Positions 1-16,904 of a stretch of 64,000 nucleotides of DNA are shown piece after piece. The stretch is from Ascidia mentula (Eukaryota > Chordata > Ascidiacea > Phlebobranchia > Ascidiidae): assembly GCA_947561715.1 (NCBI GenBank), contig OX387197.1, positions 4,531,001-4,595,000 of the forward strand. The letters are read 5' to 3'. Position numbers and translations under genes: made by a program. The notes beneath the pieces were generated by a model. The model was given only the letters and a program-made list of their open reading frames with translations, did no database searches and had not been told where the DNA came from. Positions within the stretch are counted from its first letter, which is position 1. Every line of letters begins with the position of its first letter.

Positions 1-90
1 CGTCACTAATGTTGAAAAACAATAAAATTTAAACATTAAAAACACAATTCTTATAAAATAATTTGTAAATGTTAGCGGTAAGTGTCTTAC

Positions 91-443
91 CATCAATTAG
101 TTGTTCTTGTATTGCTGCCAAACACACGGGGCCATCAGCGTAAACGCCACTTCCACATACCGCCGAGTTATGCTTCAAGCAGTTTGATGGACAGATTACT
201 TCCGAGATTGAGTGATTCAACATCGAAAACTCCGTACTGCAGGTGACTGAAATAAACATACATGCAATCGCGTTGACAAACTATTCCATTGGCTAATAAC
301 AGATTAGATTAAAACATGTAAAAACAATGTTCGTCAAGTCCCTAGTTTTGCATCATTACATCGTGTGTATTGGCGAACCTACCGGCGTATGCAACGACAT
401 GTTTCGTGTAAAGTAACACCAGCAAAATCATTATCGCAACCAT
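91..443 (-). CDS. LCCL-domain secreted protein, 5' end only (gene I)
   Basis: Two exons are visible. Exon 1 (383-443) encodes a signal peptide beginning MVAIMILLVLL, and exon 2 (91-246) encodes the first half of an LCCL domain with motifs [14 protein letters not shown] and [12 protein letters not shown]. Both splice sites are consensus and phase 1 (GTAGG donor; TTTCAG acceptor; GTAAG donor). The rest of the gene lies beyond the left edge. Exons and flanks to about 540 closely match 33165-33700, the 5' end of the gene at 29914-33612, so this is probably the start of another multi-LCCL pentraxin gene. LCCL is an extracellular module first named from Limulus factor C, cochlin and Lgl1. The function of this gene is unknown. 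Confidence 0.8.
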
Positions 444-1079
444 TTTTCCTGCACAATTGATAAATCGTAAACCACCTCACTTCATTCCGTGCAATTAATC
501 AACAATTTCGTTAAGCAAGAATGGTTTTACGCCATTTAGGTGTAATATTTCCCTGCATCTACTATTTTTGCCAATCTAATCTGCTGTTTTATTCTACAGC
601 TTTCTGTTTCAATCTAAAGAGTCACAATGTGTTTTGTAGCGTCCCGGAAAAGGGTCATAATTGCCTGCACGGCAATCTTTTATACATTAACGTGCAACTT
701 GTCCGGATGCGAACACACAATATTGAATACTGGGTATTGCTGACACATGATCAATTTCGGCCTTTAGTCAATCGTAGGTGGAAATGATGGCCGTGTTGTT
801 GCTATAGTGATATTTTGCATGGAGAACCCTGTAGTCAGTTATATCTGTGGATCTTCACATACGCACAATGTTCTCCTCAAACATAATCTGAACCTTTATT
901 ACTTATTCTTATTTCACCTAATACAAAGCGGTAAAGCGAAATAGGGAAGTGAAGTGGTTGTCTTGGGTTCTGCGTGTGTTTGGCAAAATAGCGAGTTGAC
1001 AAATCAATGTAAAATGTAGAAATATAAATGTTCGGTCATGTTTCTGCTATATACTTCAGCATACATCAGTAACTAGAAG

Positions 1080-1710
1080 AAAGGAACACGTGGATATGTT
1101 GGCTGCCTCGAAAGTTGAAATAATTGCTTGCGCTTTTGGAGATAAGCAATCTGCCACATTCAAACGTAATCAGGAAACCGTGTTTCCGATAAGACAAGTG
1201 AGTAGAATCCAAGTAATATGAAAATCATGCACGAAAAAACTATACCCAAATTGTTATGCAGTTGGACAGGTGTCGTTAATCATCAATTAGTCTGCTATAC
1301 TTTAATGTCGTTCATCATCTGGTAGACCTTCTGAAGTTATCAACACAGGTGATGAACGACAATTATTTGTTGAGGCTTTAAATGGCAACAGATCCAGTCA
1401 TGACGACTGACACTGCTTTGACGTTACAGGGCTTCAAGCAGTTTGATGGATAAATAACGTCCTCAGTTAAGTGATTCAACATCGACAAATCCGTTTCGCA
1501 AGTGACTGAAAAAAAGCAGTTAAATATCTTGTCCTGATTAGAATCGAACTAAACGTTGTTAAATAACTGATATAACTTTAATAGTAGTTGATTTTGATAT
1601 TCGTTCTGTGCTAAAAGTATAAATTTCATGTGTTCTGCTTATTCTGTTGATGTTTTCTACCTGTATGTATTGACATGACAAAAGATCACCGAAAACATCA
1701 TCGCAATCAT
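1080..1710 (-). pseudogene. Relict LCCL-pentraxin gene (internally deleted)
   Basis: This segment keeps decayed pieces of a gene of the array in correct order on the minus strand. There is a signal-peptide-like start (ATG at 1710, reading MIAMMFSVI), part of the first LCCL exon (about 1423-1508, with PSNCLKP still readable) and the last codons of the pentraxin exon (about 1251-1300, ending in DTCPTA plus stop). The middle of the gene is missing. Closely similar relicts occur at about 24650-25300 and 33990-34480, so the deletion predates duplication of the array. Confidence 0.6.
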
Positions 1711-1719
1711 CTTTTCTAT

Positions 1720-3440
1720 ATAATTTATGCAACAAACACTTTGATACAAACGATCATTATATTAACACTAGAACCCCGCGTTCATGCTGTAATTGACAAT
1801 AATATTGCATTCAGTATTTACAGGTTAAACAGTTCTCTGGACATACCACAAGGTGATGTTATAGCTGCAAAAAGATCACATTGTTGATCTGCGATCTGTC
1901 CTGAACCACCATGAGGAGAAAGAAGTTTCCGATTTCGCACGTAGTATTGAATTTGTCAAAAAAACATAAAAGTGACTGGTATTTGACATAGTTAATCACT
2001 TATGTAATTACATCCACCAGTCGTACTAAGATTTAATCGAAATCATCATATTCTAAACGATATACCAATGCATTATAATTATAACCAAGCTATTACGTGT
2101 TAAGTATGTGTACATTCGTGCTACAGCTATTCTTTTCCACTACCAATATGGTTCTCATACGTCAAAATACGCTTTTTTATTGTTTGTAGCTCTTGGTAGA
2201 CATGAATGCTGTTATTTTGAAACCTTTTTTTATTTCGCTAAGCAAACGAAAGTTTCAGTCAAAGTATGACGTATGCATTGTGTTACACCGGCATACGACC
2301 ACCCTTCGCTTTCACTGACACCCCGGATGAAGGAGATGAAGAGGAAAGTTTTTCCTCATCAGTTTGATATCTTACATTTAACAACAACAAAATAACCTGA
2401 AAGGTATTTATCAACAAAAGTAGTAGAAATTTATTACAATACAAACGGTTGGTGTTTTAAACAACGGCAACATATCATATTTCTCTCAGATCTACGTAAG
2501 AGCTATTTATCTGGGGTGACAATCCATCATACGGTTTCAAACTGTGTTCGTAGCTCCGTTGTGGACAACCTGTTTTTAAACTTAACGGCAACGAGGATAT
2601 CATGCAGTGACACCTGTGTTACAACCCAACCGTGTGAACCGGTAGTAATTCCGACATAATCAGCAAATGATATCGAGTAATACAAAAAGTTTTTATTGGA
2701 TGCAAAGTATAGTGAAAACGGGTGGAGGAAGAAAGTAAAACAATATGAAGTGGTAAAGGAGCAATAAATTGGAATGTAGGCTGGATAGGATTAAACCTGC
2801 GCAATATTGGACATGCAATAAACAAAACAAATCAAATGTACCTCCAATATAGTTATGTACTTGTGCAGGTGTCATTAATCAAGTTAATAGCGGAAACAAA
2901 TTTATTTTGTGCGGCATCATCGCTATGACTTAACCCTAGGGACTTGCATGATTAATAACTTATTTTTTAGACCAAATCAAGGTACTTGATTTGGTTAAAC
3001 GCTTGCAAGTCACCTTTTACGCGTTTTGTTTTTACTTGATGCGGTGAACACAAATAACTTTGTATAATTTCACAATTTGGTTACTTTTAATACCAAGATC
3101 ATTTCGCAATTATGTTTTATTACCGAGTAAAAGTTCGAAAGAATTTTCCACAATAGAAAAAATGACAGCGTATCATACATGGTAATGCGAAACACACAAT
3201 ATAATCGAGCTGACTAAAGTTTGACCGGCAAAAAAGTTACATTTAAAACATATTACTTACTCGAGAGCGCGGGCATGAGTCAATTTTTACTATGTACACA
3301 AATATACACTCAATTTGCCATGCGGTTGGACAAGTATCTCAAATAAAGTTAATGGCCACACACGAGAAATAAAGTATTGGTGTCTTATTTCACTCGCTTG
3401 CAAGTTCTATGAACCAACGTAGAACGAGTACATAACAACA
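1720..3440. other. Intergenic spacer with decayed pentraxin tails
   Basis: No intact gene is seen. Two decayed minus-strand copies of the terminal pentraxin exon can be recognised near 2865-2950 (the region of VIAMTPDKI...NLINDTC) and near 3315-3360. The block from about 2450 to 3440 is repeated almost unchanged at about 10890-11900 and, in part, at 20050-20450, so it belongs to the duplicated unit. A short conserved stretch (about 2460-2660) is open on the plus strand at 10892-11110 but not consistently in the other copies, so I do not call it a gene. Confidence 0.5.
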
Positions 3441-3453
3441 TACATTCAATTTG

Positions 3454-6400
3454 TTATGCGGTTGGGCAGGTATCGTTAATCAGGTTTTTAGCTGCACCAA
3501 ACAGTTTTATTTCATCCGGCGTCATCGCTATGACATAATCCTGGGGGCAGTTGCACGACTGATGAATATTGATGATTTCAGATGACGTCAAAACTCGCGG
3601 CCACATCATAAAGTTTGTGACCGTTCCTCTGTGGGAAAATGTTTGGTTTTGTTTATAAATGTAAGTTCGTAAGTTTATGAGAATAATATCTCACGATCAC
3701 AACGAGATGGAGTGAAATTAAGTTCGGGTATACTTGTGTATATAGTACAGATTCGCCTTCGCAATTGGATTTTTCAAAATTAAATAAACTTAAAGCTGTT
3801 TGAATAATGCAAAATTCGCTCAACCCAATAGTACTTACAATGTCTCAAGTAAACTTAAACACAAAAAATAATGTTATACTTAACTGGAAAGACTGAGCTG
3901 GATCAAATCTCCCATTCATAGAATCTTGTTCCTGACCAATCAGCAAACTTCCTCCACCAAGCATTGGACGAATATTAGATTCTTTTTCATCAGTTTGGAT
4001 GCCGTTCACATTAGCTCCACCCAAGCTTTGGGTTGTGTCGAACCACAAACACATGTGAACCTAAAGGAAGCAACATAAGCAATTGTAATGCTTTCCTTAC
4101 GATTGTTGTAACTATTCTTATTTGTTAACAGACATCATAGATGATTTAACAAAATCGTTCTCAATATATTTTTGATCTGGAGACAGTTTGGCGTGGGGTC
4201 TTATCAGTGCAACCATTTGGTGCCCAATGGATTGGCTTTTACTGCAAAATACGAAGTCTTTGTCTTACCAGATGACCAGCAATACCACATTCGTTACCGA
4301 TGGTACATATGAGACATGATAAGTCATTTGCTACTAAGTGACTCTTATTAATAAATAATTTCTCACAAACTTTTATTTGTCTTATTTCGGCATTGTTATA
4401 TTTCTGTATGGTCGGAGAATAAATATATAGCAAACATTAATATCACAGAGAATCGTACTTACATCGGTCTGAACGGGAAGGTCAACATTCAATTTAACGG
4501 CAACTCCGCCAGTTCCAAATTCAACAAAACGTCCAACATCATTTGGGTAAAAAAATATGTAAAATTCGTTGTCATGTTCAGGTACAGCGTAACTGACTAC
4601 AGATGAGGAGTGGTTGAACCTGGGTATGTTCAACCACATGCAAGCTGTGGCTGCTGCAAGACTTGGAACTTCTCCTTGATACCACGCGTAATCAGAAATT
4701 TGTTGATGACGCGGGAAAACAAGTTTTGAATTCGGGCAACCTAGACATATGTTACAATACGGAAAGAATAAAAGAATTTTGCTTTAAATTAAAATCAGGT
4801 TATATGGAGACGTTGCAAATACATTTTTTAGGGGATTAGGTTTTGGATAAACTATCTTTTCGAAACAAAAGGTTTTTGCTGATTTTTCATACCTGCACAT
4901 TGTCGTAAACCTAACAATTGCCAATTAAATATGTGTGACAATAATATAATTTAACCTTTTTCGCATCTTCTTCCTGTATAAGCAGAAGCACAAGAGCAAT
5001 CGTAACCTCCTGATACATCAACACATGTTCCTCCGTTGAGGCATGGATTTCCGAAAGCACAGACGTCCACATCTACAAAAAATTATTATTCCAATACACA
5101 TAAAAATTCTGTGATTAACCACGTAATAACTTGTGCCAAGTTGGTACACAAAAGATACCACGAAATTTTACTTGCTTGAGAATGTAAACCAAGACCAAAC
5201 AGTGCAGGTGTTTTCCGTGATTGGATTGGATGGAGTGTCAATAAATATGTTGTTTCCATGTGTGTATTTGTACACCATTACTTCCCCACCCGAAGCTAAT
5301 AACATACATTTATTCTTTCCGTTTCCCCACCAGAAGCTTCTTTCCGTTTGGCTAATATCGATAATTTTATTTTTATTAAACCAAACAGTTTCTTGTTTAC
5401 CTGTAAGTTTTCCAGCTTTAATTGCAGCAGCGCATATCGTACTATTCAAGTGGAACGCATGGCTCCCGCAAGAGTAGGTTTGACCTTGACAACCCGGTGG
5501 ACAAGTGACAGTTGCAATTGTGTGTTGGGTGTCCCCAGTTGTTGAACAAGTCACTGTTAAATAGTCATCTAAATATTGTGGTCCCAACTGGTTGTCAAAC
5601 CCTCTTCTGGCTTGTTGCTTACTTGTGAAAGTAAATGATGATCTTTTAATGTGTACACTTGCCTCTTCATTTTGAAATGATACAGATAGTAATCCATACG
5701 TTTTGTACACTCTAACTTGTCCTGCAATATCTGTTACAAAATTCATTTAGTCACTACAAAACATTAGTCTGAAGGCATTTTTACACCAACCAAGGTTGAC
5801 ATGAAACCAACACATCACCCACATATATAAATATAACTGTGTGTACATAAAGTCATGAAAAAGTGTCGTCCATTCTACAGTACCATACTCGCATTTGATC
5901 TCTTACCCACTTTTATCATTCTAGTTTTATTTCATGTACCAATACGTTGTTCTCCTCTTGCTGCTGAACAAATCGAGCCTTTAGCGTACAAACCACTTCC
6001 ACATATCATATGGATTGGTTTCGGGCAGTTTGATGGACAATTAACTTCCGATATTGAGTGATTCAACATTGAAAAATCCGTTGTGCAGGTAGCTGAAATC
6101 AATTCTACGTTTTGTTAAATTTATTACTTTGCAGTGAAAAATAGTTAAATTGCTTAAAAAGCACAGATTTTCCTTTTTGGTAGTGCTGTAATTTTTTATC
6201 AAGGAAATTAAACGAAGAAAACAGGGTTCATCAGTAGGTTAACAGTTTTAACTTCCTGGAGGCCGAATGCACCAGCTGGTTGTCTCCATTACGAAAAATT
6301 ATCACGCAATTCTATTGGAAACCCGAAACGATGCAACTGGGTGCAGAGGCACATGTGGTTTGGGAACAAAGCAGTGGTGGGATTCAGCCGGTTCACACCG

Positions 6401-6711
6401 GTTCGCACGAAACTGTTCCTAGAATTTAATGACCTGAGCGAGCCGGTTGTTGACAACTGTATGTGTGTTGCCCTATGTTTCACTTCGAACAATGTATTCC
6501 CGCGGTTACTGTGACATGCTGCTAATGAGAGAAACGGTTGCTGAAATACTTGAATCCCAACACTGGAACCAAGGCATATTGGTATCTTCTAGTTCGTGTT
6601 ATGGCGAGCAATTTAATTTGAGTAGTATTTACATTTATTTTTCCCACCTGCATAGATTGCCAGGGTGTGTTCCAGATGAAGAAGCACCAGCAGCAATATC
6701 ACAATCATCAT
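3454..6711 (-). CDS. Secreted LCCL-LCCL-EGF-pentraxin protein (gene H)
   Basis: There are eight exons: 6648-6711 (signal peptide, MMIVILLLVLLHLEH), 5940-6092 (LCCL 1, first half), 5401-5730 (LCCL 1 second half fused to LCCL 2 first half), 5176-5295 (LCCL 2 second half), 4956-5072 ([21 protein letters not shown]), 4463-4740 and 3885-4060 (pentraxin), and 3454-3628 (pentraxin end, CPTA then stop). All junctions keep frame; the product is about 470 residues. Pentraxin hallmarks are [10 protein letters not shown]-like, HDNEF, HMCLWF, and [11 protein letters not shown] followed by FDPAQSF. In vertebrate pentraxins the DN, EQD and Q residues bind calcium, and all are kept here. The donor after the LCCL 2 half is GC rather than GT. 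It heads the first of three duplicated gene pairs. The protein is probably secreted; its ligand is unknown. Confidence 0.85.
6372..6459. mobile_element. hAT-like MITE remnant
   Basis: The stretch opens with CAGTGGTGGGATTCAGCCGG, typical of hAT-type terminal inverted repeats, and contains further copies of the CCGGTT motif. Equivalent copies lie at the same place in the first intron of the two sister genes (about 15379-15466 and 23786-23873), so the insertion predates the threefold duplication. The right end is not sharply defined. Confidence 0.45.
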
Positions 6712-6719
6712 TCCTATAC

Positions 6720-7820
6720 AAGTGTTAAGACGAAAGTTCTAATTCCTTTAAACGAACTAATCTGATAGTTTAGAGCTGATAATTTTCGTATGTGTCGCCG
6801 ATGGAAACCAATACACATATCGAAGAAACTAACTTTACTCTAAGATATTAATTATTGCTAAATACTTAGGTACTGCTGTGTGTATGAAAAAATATCCATC
6901 ATTTTATAAACGCCAAAATATTAACCATCTACTTAGTAATTTTTGGCACACTTTGCCTTATCTTTTATATCATACGTCATTTACACATTTACAGATTTGA
7001 CATTGCTTTCACCACGTACATATTTACTTGTACGCTGGCATAAATAAAAGAGATTCTTATTGCTGATGTCCTAAACATCAATAAACTTAATGGCTGCAGT
7101 CATAAAACCAATATATTCAAAGCAACCTTACTAAAACACTACAATCACAATTTGCAACGAGTTTTGTTGCACGCACGCTGTGTCGCATGAAAATCCTAAT
7201 TGATTTAAAACACGATCTATATGAATTGCTTCCGCATGCACTCTAGCTGAAGTCACCCACGTTTATATGATGGATGCTTTGCAGGTTGAAATCACTGCTT
7301 GCGCTTTGGTAGATAAGCAATCTGCTTTTTTTGTCTTTTGTATATAATTAATGCCACAAGCACTTTGATACTGTCATCAATCAAAGCGTGTTCGTTTTGT
7401 TAAGAGTGGTATCATGCCATACTGATCGCGCCTCTTGACTTTTTTGCTATGATTCATATGGTCGCATGTTTCATTCTATCGCTAACATGTTTTTGCACCG
7501 TAATTGACTCCGCGTCTATTGTCACTTCGATGAAATTTTCTATCGAGTGACGTCAAACTCCATGATTGTGTGCATTGTTTTGTAACACGATAAATAACGA
7601 ACGATCATTTTATTTACATTAGAACCTCGCGTTCATGCTGTAATTGACTTTAATATTGCATTCAGTATTTACTCTTTATACAGTCCTCTGGACATACAAC
7701 CAGGTAATGTTATAGATGCAAAAAGATCACATTACAGATCTGTTATTTGCAACGAAACAACCATGACCAGAACGAAGTTTCTGATAATCCACGTAATAAT
7801 GAATTTGTCATAAAATCCCC
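6720..7820. other. Spacer between gene pair members
   Basis: No intact gene is seen. The region is repeated at about 15730-16900 and 24130-25770 between the other pairs. It contains a short plus-strand reading frame near 7451 that begins MIHMVACFILSLTC and ends soon after; a longer version exists at 34586-34801. Confidence 0.4.
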
Positions 7821-7826
7821 AAATTA

Positions 7827-9994
7827 TCATGCAGTGGGACAGGAGTCGTTAAACAAATTAACGGCTTCACCGAACAGTTTTATTTTGTCCGGCGTCATCG
7901 CTATGACGTAATCCTGGGGGCAAACGCATGACTGGTGCATGTTGGTAATTTCAGACGAGGTCAAAACACGTGGCCACATCATAAAGTTGGCGACTGTTCC
8001 ACTGTAACAAAAATATTGAGCGAATTTGTGAAATCAGTGAAGGCAATATATGGCCTTTGTATGAATCCAACCGAATGGTTACATTGCTGTTTGCGAAACT
8101 TGAGCTTATTCTAGATTTTCGATTTGTGTTTAAAACAACAAATAATGAAAGCTTCTTTGGGTCAATACCAGTTTTTTGGATCAAACTTTACGTACTCTGT
8201 GTTATTGGACTTAAACAATCAAAACAAAATATTTTCACTCAACTGGAAAGATTGATCTGGATCCAACCTTCCAGCATTTACAGCATCTTGTTCCTGACCA
8301 ATCAGTAAACTTCCTCCAGCAGTAATGGGCTGAGTATAGAATACTTTTTCATCTGTTTGTTTACCGTTCACATAAGCTCTGCTCAAGCTCCAAGTTGTGT
8401 CGAACCACAAACACATGTGTACCTAAAAGTTGCAATTACTATTGCAGTGCTGTATATTACCATTGTCGCGGAATCATGCATACACTTATCGTACATATTA
8501 AATCGTTAATAGTAAACCGTTTTACGCTTGTTTATAAAAGAAGCCCACTGGGCAAATATTTTCCCAATTTCTTTATTACATTTTAATTTAGACAAGCTGT
8601 CGGAAATCAGTAAAAAAAATTGTGAAGGAAAAATGTTTTTGAAGAACTGCAAATCATGCTTACATCGGTGTGAAGTTGAATGTTGACATTCATCAATATG
8701 GTTTCCCCGGCAACATGAAATGAAACCACACCACCACCGGAGAAAAATATTATGGTGAATTCGTTGGGATTTCCTTGTACTGCGTAATTGACTGGTGATA
8801 TGGTGCGATCAAATGTGGATATTTTCAACCACATGCAAACTGTGGCGGCTACAAGACTCGGAAAAAATCCTTGGTACCACCCGTAATCAGAAGTTTGACG
8901 ATCACGCGGGAAAACAAGTTTTGATTTCGGGCAATCTAACCCTGAATAAAGCAATGAATTTTGTTTTACCCGAACCGCGCGAGAGGCTCACAAATATTTT
9001 TAGGATTTCAGCTTCATCGCAATCGTTCGTGCAAAAAGATCAATTCATCACTGTTGAATTATATCCGTCTAATGTCTAAAACTAATCTATTATCTGTGCT
9101 CTAACTCTTGAAGGTCTTACTCATTACCAATGCAATATATCCCGATTTTTTATACAACCAGTATAATAGACGATTAAACTAACTTGTTTCACATCTTCTT
9201 CCTGTATAAGCAAAAGCACAAGAGCAATTGTAGCCTCCTGATACATCTACACAAGTTCCACCATTCATACAAGGTTTTCCAAAAGCGCAGGCGTCCACAT
9301 CTGATACAAATTAATATTCTCAAAAGTGAGATTCTACTGTTTAACTTTGCATGAGTGCTCACTACAAAGTAACTATTAACAACATTATCGTGATATTTGT
9401 ACGTAAAGGTTGAATAACATGGTTCATGTATGTGTACAGGAGAAGAAAGGAGAAACGTTGCTCGCCTGAAAACGTAAACCAAGTCCAAGCATTGCAGGGT
9501 GTTTCCAAACTTCCATTGGTTGTGGTGTCAATAAATAAATTGTCTCCATTCGTGTACTTGTATATCGTCACTTCGCCACCACAAGCTAAAAATGCGTTTA
9601 TTACATTTATATTTCTGTTTTGCTAATTCTGTTGAAACTTCTTATTTGAATAAAACTGTCTTTGTATACCCGTAAGCTTTCCCGCTTCGATAGCAGAGCA
9701 GCATATCGAACTATTCAAGTGGAAAGCGTAGTTTCCGCATGGGTAGGCTTGACCTCGGTGGACAAGTAACCTTTGTTACTGTATGTTGGTTGTTGCCGGT
9801 TGTCGAACAAGTCACTGTCAAACCATTTTTTTTTAATACTGTTGTACTAATTTCTTTGCATAAACTGTTTTCTTTTAAAGGTTAATTATACTCTTTAACT
9901 TTATATTAGTTAAAAATGTTTAATTGTTTATACCTACATATGTTTCCACGGAATTTTGGATTTGAAAGAGCATTAGTAACAATATCACAATCAT
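7827..9994 (-). pseudogene. LCCL-EGF-pentraxin gene with a frameshifted LCCL exon (gene G)
   Basis: There are seven exons: 9934-9994 (signal peptide, MIVILLLMLFQIQN), 9670-9814 (LCCL first half), 9466-9585 (LCCL second half), 9184-9300 (EGF), 8664-8941 and 8244-8422 (pentraxin), and 7827-8001 (pentraxin end, DSCPTA then stop). Compared with its sisters at 16905-19162 and 25771-28061, the LCCL exon lacks 8 bp just after the codons for TCPP, which removes the CQGQ segment and shifts the frame; a stop follows at the position of LNSS. All other exons are open and splice sites are intact, so the loss looks recent. A GC donor (GCGAG) follows the second LCCL exon. It could be a polymorphic null allele or a sequence error in one copy. 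Confidence 0.75.
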
Positions 9995-9999
9995 CTTTC

Positions 10000-11900
10000 C
10001 TACGCCTATTATTCCACGAACTTCCAAACGAGCAAAATCACATTACTCTTTTTCCCTACGAATTTTGGTCAACTAAGCTGAAATTTAGCAATTTTTTTCT
10101 TTTGTTCGTTTAACCCAGCTCTCCCTGCATGCTTTGCAACTGAGCTAACTCTTAACCTGTGGGAAATCTGATATCGAACCAAACTACAATATTGCTTGTT
10201 TTACATACACGCTAACAAATTGTTGCGGTTTTGTTTGAAGATAATTTCATAAGTTGCATACGTGCATATTTACACGCTGCATGCAACTGTTTGGTCACGT
10301 CAATAGTTATTCTCAACATAATCCCGGTAAAAAGAGATTGTTTATTCCTATAGATTGCCTCAATCTTGAATAGATTTATTTGTCCGCACTTATATAAGCA
10401 GCATATCCACAGCAATCTCAATGAAACTGTACATTCACAATTCAAAAAGCGTTTTGTCGCCTGATAATTTCAATTGATTAATAGCCCGATTTATTCGAAT
10501 TGCTTCCGCATGCTCGGTGGCTGAATTCACCTCCGTTGATACGTTCGTTTCTACGCAGCTTGGCCACTTTTGCAACACTCTACCAATCAATACCCTTTGC
10601 TATTATTTAAAGTAAAATATCCTACAATGGTTTGTGTGATTGTACAGTTATCGTTGGTGAAGTTACTGACTACATGTCAAAACCGCATTTGAACATAAGT
10701 GGCACATATTCTTGGGGCAGTTGGTATATTTTGGTATAAAACTGTTGTTCCTTCCATAACAACTACCATAAGTCAAATGAAGTACTTGGAACATCCCGGA
10801 TGTAGGGAATGAAGAGGTAAGTTTTCCCCTTTCAGTTTGATAGCTTACATTTAACAACAACAAAATAACCTGAAAAAATTCAACAAAAGTAGTGGATATT
10901 TATAACAATACAAACGGTTGGTGTTTCAAACAACGGCAACGTATCATATTTCTCTCAGATCTACGTAAGAGCTATTTATCTGGGGTGACAATCCATCATA
11001 CGGTTTCAAACTGTGTTCGTAGCTCTGTTGCTGACAACTTAACGGCAAAGTGGACACGATTTAGTGACGCCGGTCTTACAACCCAACCGTGTGAACCAGT
11101 AGTAATTTAGACATAATCAGCAAAATTATATCAAGTAATACAAAAAGTTTTTATTGGATGCAAAGTATAGTGAAAACGGATGGAGAAGGAAAGTAAAACA
11201 ATAAGAAGTGGTAAAGGAGCAATAAATCCAAATGTAGGCTCAATAGGATTAAACCTGCGCAATATTGGACATGCAATATAAACAAAACAAATCAAATGTA
11301 CCTCCAATATAGTTATGTACTTGAGAAGGTCATTAATCAAGTTAATAGCGGAAACAAATTTATTTTGTGCGGCATCATCGCTATGACCTAACCCTAGGGA
11401 CTTGCATGATTAATATAACTTAATTTTTAGACCTTAGGTACTTGATTTGGTTAAACGCTTGCAAGTCACCTTTTACGCGTTTTGTTTTTACTTTATGCGG
11501 TGAACACAAATAACTTTGTACAATTTTACAATTTGGTTACTTTTAATACCAAGATCATTTCGCAATTATGTTTTATTACCGAGTAAAAGTTCGAAAGAAT
11601 TTTCCACAATAGAAAAAATGACAGCGTATCATACATGGTAATGCGAAACACACAATATAGTCGAGCTAACTAAAGTTTGACCGGCAAAAAAGTTACATTT
11701 AAAACATATTACTTACTCGAGATCGCCGGCATGAGTCAATGTTAACTATGTACACAAATATACACTCAATTTGCCATGCGGTTGGATTGGTATCGCCAAT
11801 AAAGTTAATAGGCGCACACGAGAAATAAAGTATTGGTGTCTTATTTCACTCGCTTGCAAGTTCTATGAACCAACGTAGAACGAGTACATAACAACATACA
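10000..11900. other. Spacer with relict terminal-exon-like segments
   Basis: No intact gene is seen. A minus-strand segment at about 10640-10860 reads TSGMFQVLHLTYGSCYGRNN and then an NCPK...NFTND stretch. It resembles a strongly diverged terminal pentraxin exon (compare CPQDYVIAM...NLINDTC). Copies lie at about 19800-20010 and 28625-28790. Further decayed pentraxin tails are at about 11325-11410 and 11770-11830. The segment 10890-11900 repeats 2450-3440. Confidence 0.4.
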
Positions 11901-11909
11901 TTCAATTTG

Positions 11910-15719
<3,810 letters not shown>

Positions 15720-16904
15720 TCCTATACAAGTGTTAAGACGAAAGCTCTAATTCCTGTAAACGAACTAATCTGATAGTTTAGAGCTGATAATTTTCGTATG
15801 TGTCGCCGATGGAAACCAATACACATATCGAAGAAAGTAACTTTACTCTAAGATATTATTTATTGCTAAATACTTAGGTACTGCTGTGTGTATGAATAAA
15901 TATCCATCATTTTATAAACGCCAAAATATTAACCATCTACTTGGTAATTTTTGGCACACTTTGCTTTATCTTTTATATCATACGTTATTTACACATTTAC
16001 AGATTTGACATTGCTTTCACCACGTACATATTTACTTGTACGCTGGCATAAATATAAGAGATTCTTATTGCTATTGCCCTAAACATCAATAAACTTAATG
16101 GCTGCAGTCATAAAACCAATATATTCAAAGCAACCTCACTAAAACACTACGAGTTTTGTTGCACGCACGCTGTGTCGCATGAAAATCCTAATTGATTTAA
16201 ACCCGATCTATATGAATTGCTTCCGCATGCACTCTAGCTGAAGTCACCCACGTTTATATGATGGCTGCCTAGCAGGTTGAAATCACTGCTTGCGCTTTCA
16301 AACTTAATCAGGAAACCGTGTTATCGAGAAGACAAGTGAGTAGAATCCAAGTACCACAAAAAGGTCAACGCTCACCGCCAACATCAAAACAATCATCGTT
16401 TCTATATAATTTATGCCACAAACACTTTGATACTGTCATCAATCAAAGTGTGTTCATTGTGGAAAGAGTGGTATCATGCCATACTGAACGCGGCTCTTGA
16501 CTTTTTTGCTATGATTCATATGGTCGCATGTTTCATTCTATCGCTAACATGTTTTGCACCGTAGCTGACTCCGCGTCTATTGTCATTTCCATCAAATTTA
16601 GCGGAACCGGTCGTTTTCTATCGAGTGACGTCAACCTTCACGATTGTGTGCATTGTTTTGTAACACGCTAAATAACGAACGATCATTTTATTTACACTGG
16701 AACCTCGCGTTCATGCTGCAATTGACTTTAATATTGCATTCAGTATTTACACTTTATACAGTCCTCTGGACACACAACCAGGTAATGTTATAGATGCAAA
16801 AAGATCACATTATTGATCTGTTATTTGCAACGAAACAACCATGAGCATAACGAAGTTTCTGATTTCTCACGTATTAATGAATTTGTCATAAAATCCCCAA
16901 ATTA

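Noticed and set aside
5168-5746. Single 192-residue minus-strand gene
   Set aside because: It is three parts of gene H (two exons and an open intron) read through; splice sites and the paralogues support separate exons.
10663-10863. Rhamnose-binding (SUEL) lectin domain
   Set aside because: TYGSCYGRNN is reminiscent of the SUEL motif, but the rest of the domain does not follow; a diverged pentraxin tail is at least as likely.
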